DNA of 64,000 nt. Source: CALBPI01 sp039033995 (GTDB lineage: Bacteria > Pseudomonadota > Gammaproteobacteria > Steroidobacterales > Woeseiaceae). The notes under the pieces were generated by a model. The model was given only the letters and a program-made list of their open reading frames with translations. It did no database searches and was not told where the DNA came from. Shown piece after piece: positions 63,184 through 64,000 of the stretch; position 1 is the stretch's first letter, and each line of letters begins with the position of its first letter. A program made the translations under genes and the position numbers. The stretch is from the NCBI GenBank assembly GCA_039033995.1, contig JBCCBP010000008.1:1-64000 (forward strand), written 5' to 3'.

Positions 63184-63669
63184 ATGACGAAGTTGCCCCG
63201 CCCATTCTGGGAGACGACGGCGCTCGCCGACATGAGTGATTCGCAATGGGAGTCGTTGTGTGATGGCTGTGGTTTGTGTTGTCTGCAGAAATTCGAGGAC
63301 GAAGACACAGGCGAGGTTTACTATGCCGACGTCGCCTGCCGCTTGCTCGATATCGACGCCTGCCGCTGCACCGACTACGCGAACCGCAGCCAGCGCGTGG
63401 CCGACTGCGTGCGACTGACGCCGAAGGATCAGGCAAGTTTTTCGTGGTTGCCATTCAGCTGTGGCTATCGGCGTGTGGCGGAAGGTCGCGGTCTGGCGGA
63501 TTGGCACCCGCTGGTGAGTGGCCGACCGGAGAGCGTGCACGAGGCGGGCATCTCGGTGCGCCACTTTGCGCGCTCCGAACGCGAGGTGGGCCCAGCCGAC
63601 CCGGACGAGGCGCCCTTGATACAATGGCAGCTTATCGACACCGACCAGACAGGGCCTGACCATGAGTGA
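63184..63669 (+). CDS. YcgN family cysteine-cluster protein
   Basis: A 161-residue protein starting MTKLPRPFWETTAL (63184; a GTG three bases earlier is also possible). Cysteines cluster in CDGCGLCCLQKFED, CRLLDIDACRCTDY and DCVRL, matching the YcgN/UPF0260 family thought to bind zinc or an iron-sulfur centre. It is divergent from the dehydrogenase gene, and its last 8 bp overlap the start of the following nitroreductase gene. Confidence 0.93.
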   Translation: MTKLPRPFWETTALADMSDSQWESLCDGCGLCCLQKFEDEDTGEVYYADVACRLLDIDACRCTDYANRSQRVADCVRLTPKDQASFSWLPFSCGYRRVAEGRGLADWHPLVSGRPESVHEAGISVRHFARSEREVGPADPDEAPLIQWQLIDTDQTGPDHE

Positions 63670-64000
63670 TGCTGCGTTTCAGCCACTGAACCAATACCGG
63701 CGCTACGACGAAGACGAGATGCTCGCGCGTTCCGAAGCGTTGTATGAAGACTTGAATCGTCGCCGCACTGTGCGCGACTTTTCCGATAAGCCCGTGCCGC
63801 GGTCGGTCATCGAGAATTGTCTGAAGGTCGCCAACACCGCACCGAGCGGTGCCAACATGCAGCCGTGGCACTTTGCGGTCATCTCCAACCCGGAGGTAAA
63901 GCAGCGAGTGCGCGAAGCAGCGGAGGCGGAGGAACGTGAGTTCTACGGTCACCGTGCGTCGGACGAATGGCTGGAGGAGCTCAAGAAGTTCGGCACGGAC
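63662..64000 (+). CDS. Nitroreductase family protein, iodotyrosine deiodinase-like (partial)
   Basis: The first 113 residues of a flavin enzyme cut by the right edge. The FMN-binding start RRRTVRDFSDKPVPRSVI and ANTAPSGANMQPWHF are typical, and AEAEEREFYGHRASDEWLEEL resembles the active-site lid (the Glu-Tyr-Lys region) of iodotyrosine deiodinase, more than ordinary nitroreductases. The ATG at 63662 overlaps the ycgN-like stop, so the two are coupled. Substrate is inferred. Confidence 0.85.
   Translation, partial: MSDAAFQPLNQYRRYDEDEMLARSEALYEDLNRRRTVRDFSDKPVPRSVIENCLKVANTAPSGANMQPWHFAVISNPEVKQRVREAAEAEEREFYGHRASDEWLEELKKFGTD

Overview
This window looks like chromosome from a free-living, aerobic, piliated gammaproteobacterium, moderately GC-rich and probably marine or sediment-dwelling. 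Evidence for the group: gmk-rpoZ-spoT-ridA-recG next to yicC with rph on the other side; mrcA divergent from pilMNOPQ-aroK-aroB; tesA divergent from ybbA-ybbP; oxyR; ubiC-ubiA; and an aa3 cytochrome oxidase cluster with a DUF2909 gene. The TRAP permease suits a marine heterotroph. I cannot name a genus. Almost everything is conserved core genome. I saw no prophage, insertion sequence, CRISPR array, tRNA or rRNA.

Layout. 1-8463 (minus): uvrD, trkA, trkH, dctQ, dctM and a truncated kinase/M23 fusion, tightly packed as one transcript. 8464-12805: a single accessory gene for a 1152-residue lipoprotein (calcium-binding TSP3 repeats, a region resembling the pore-forming part of anthrax protective antigen/binary toxin B, then FG-GAP repeats), bracketed on both sides by copies of a 63-bp repeat. 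12806-16322: a degenerate receiver, a NarL-type regulator and a multi-TM histidine kinase. 16332-22689: cytochrome c oxidase structural and assembly genes. 22809-25838: bioC, comF, ubiA, ubiC. 25872-32580: recG, ridA, spoT, rpoZ, gmk, yicC. 32775-38469: PP2C phosphatase, rph, rdgB, hemW, rpmE, gltA. 38483-41655: an uncharacterised gene and the class A penicillin-binding protein. 41916-52976: pilMNOPQ, aroK, aroB, dGTPase-like, pyrF, hemE, DUF445. 53164-64000: fadD, tesA, ybbA, ybbP, a membrane protein of unknown role, oxyR-phrB-hydroxyacid dehydrogenase, ycgN-like, and the start of a nitroreductase that resembles iodotyrosine deiodinase.

How genes connect. The oxidase cluster holds CuA and CuB subunits, a copper chaperone, Surf1, a very small one-helix protein missed by length cut-offs, and, directly downstream of the Surf1 genes, a sensor kinase and regulator that may respond to respiratory state. 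UbiC and UbiA start ubiquinone synthesis. The kinase domain at the left edge resembles hydroxylysine kinase and sits behind a TRAP permease, suggesting uptake and phosphorylation of a small amine.

Most interesting signals: (1) the protective-antigen-like lipoprotein; (2) six copies of a palindromic element of about 60 bp whose end stems differ in sequence but remain self-complementary, in two clusters; (3) the 63-bp repeats on both sides of the lipoprotein gene; (4) a head-to-head pair of perfect DnaA boxes upstream of rpmE.
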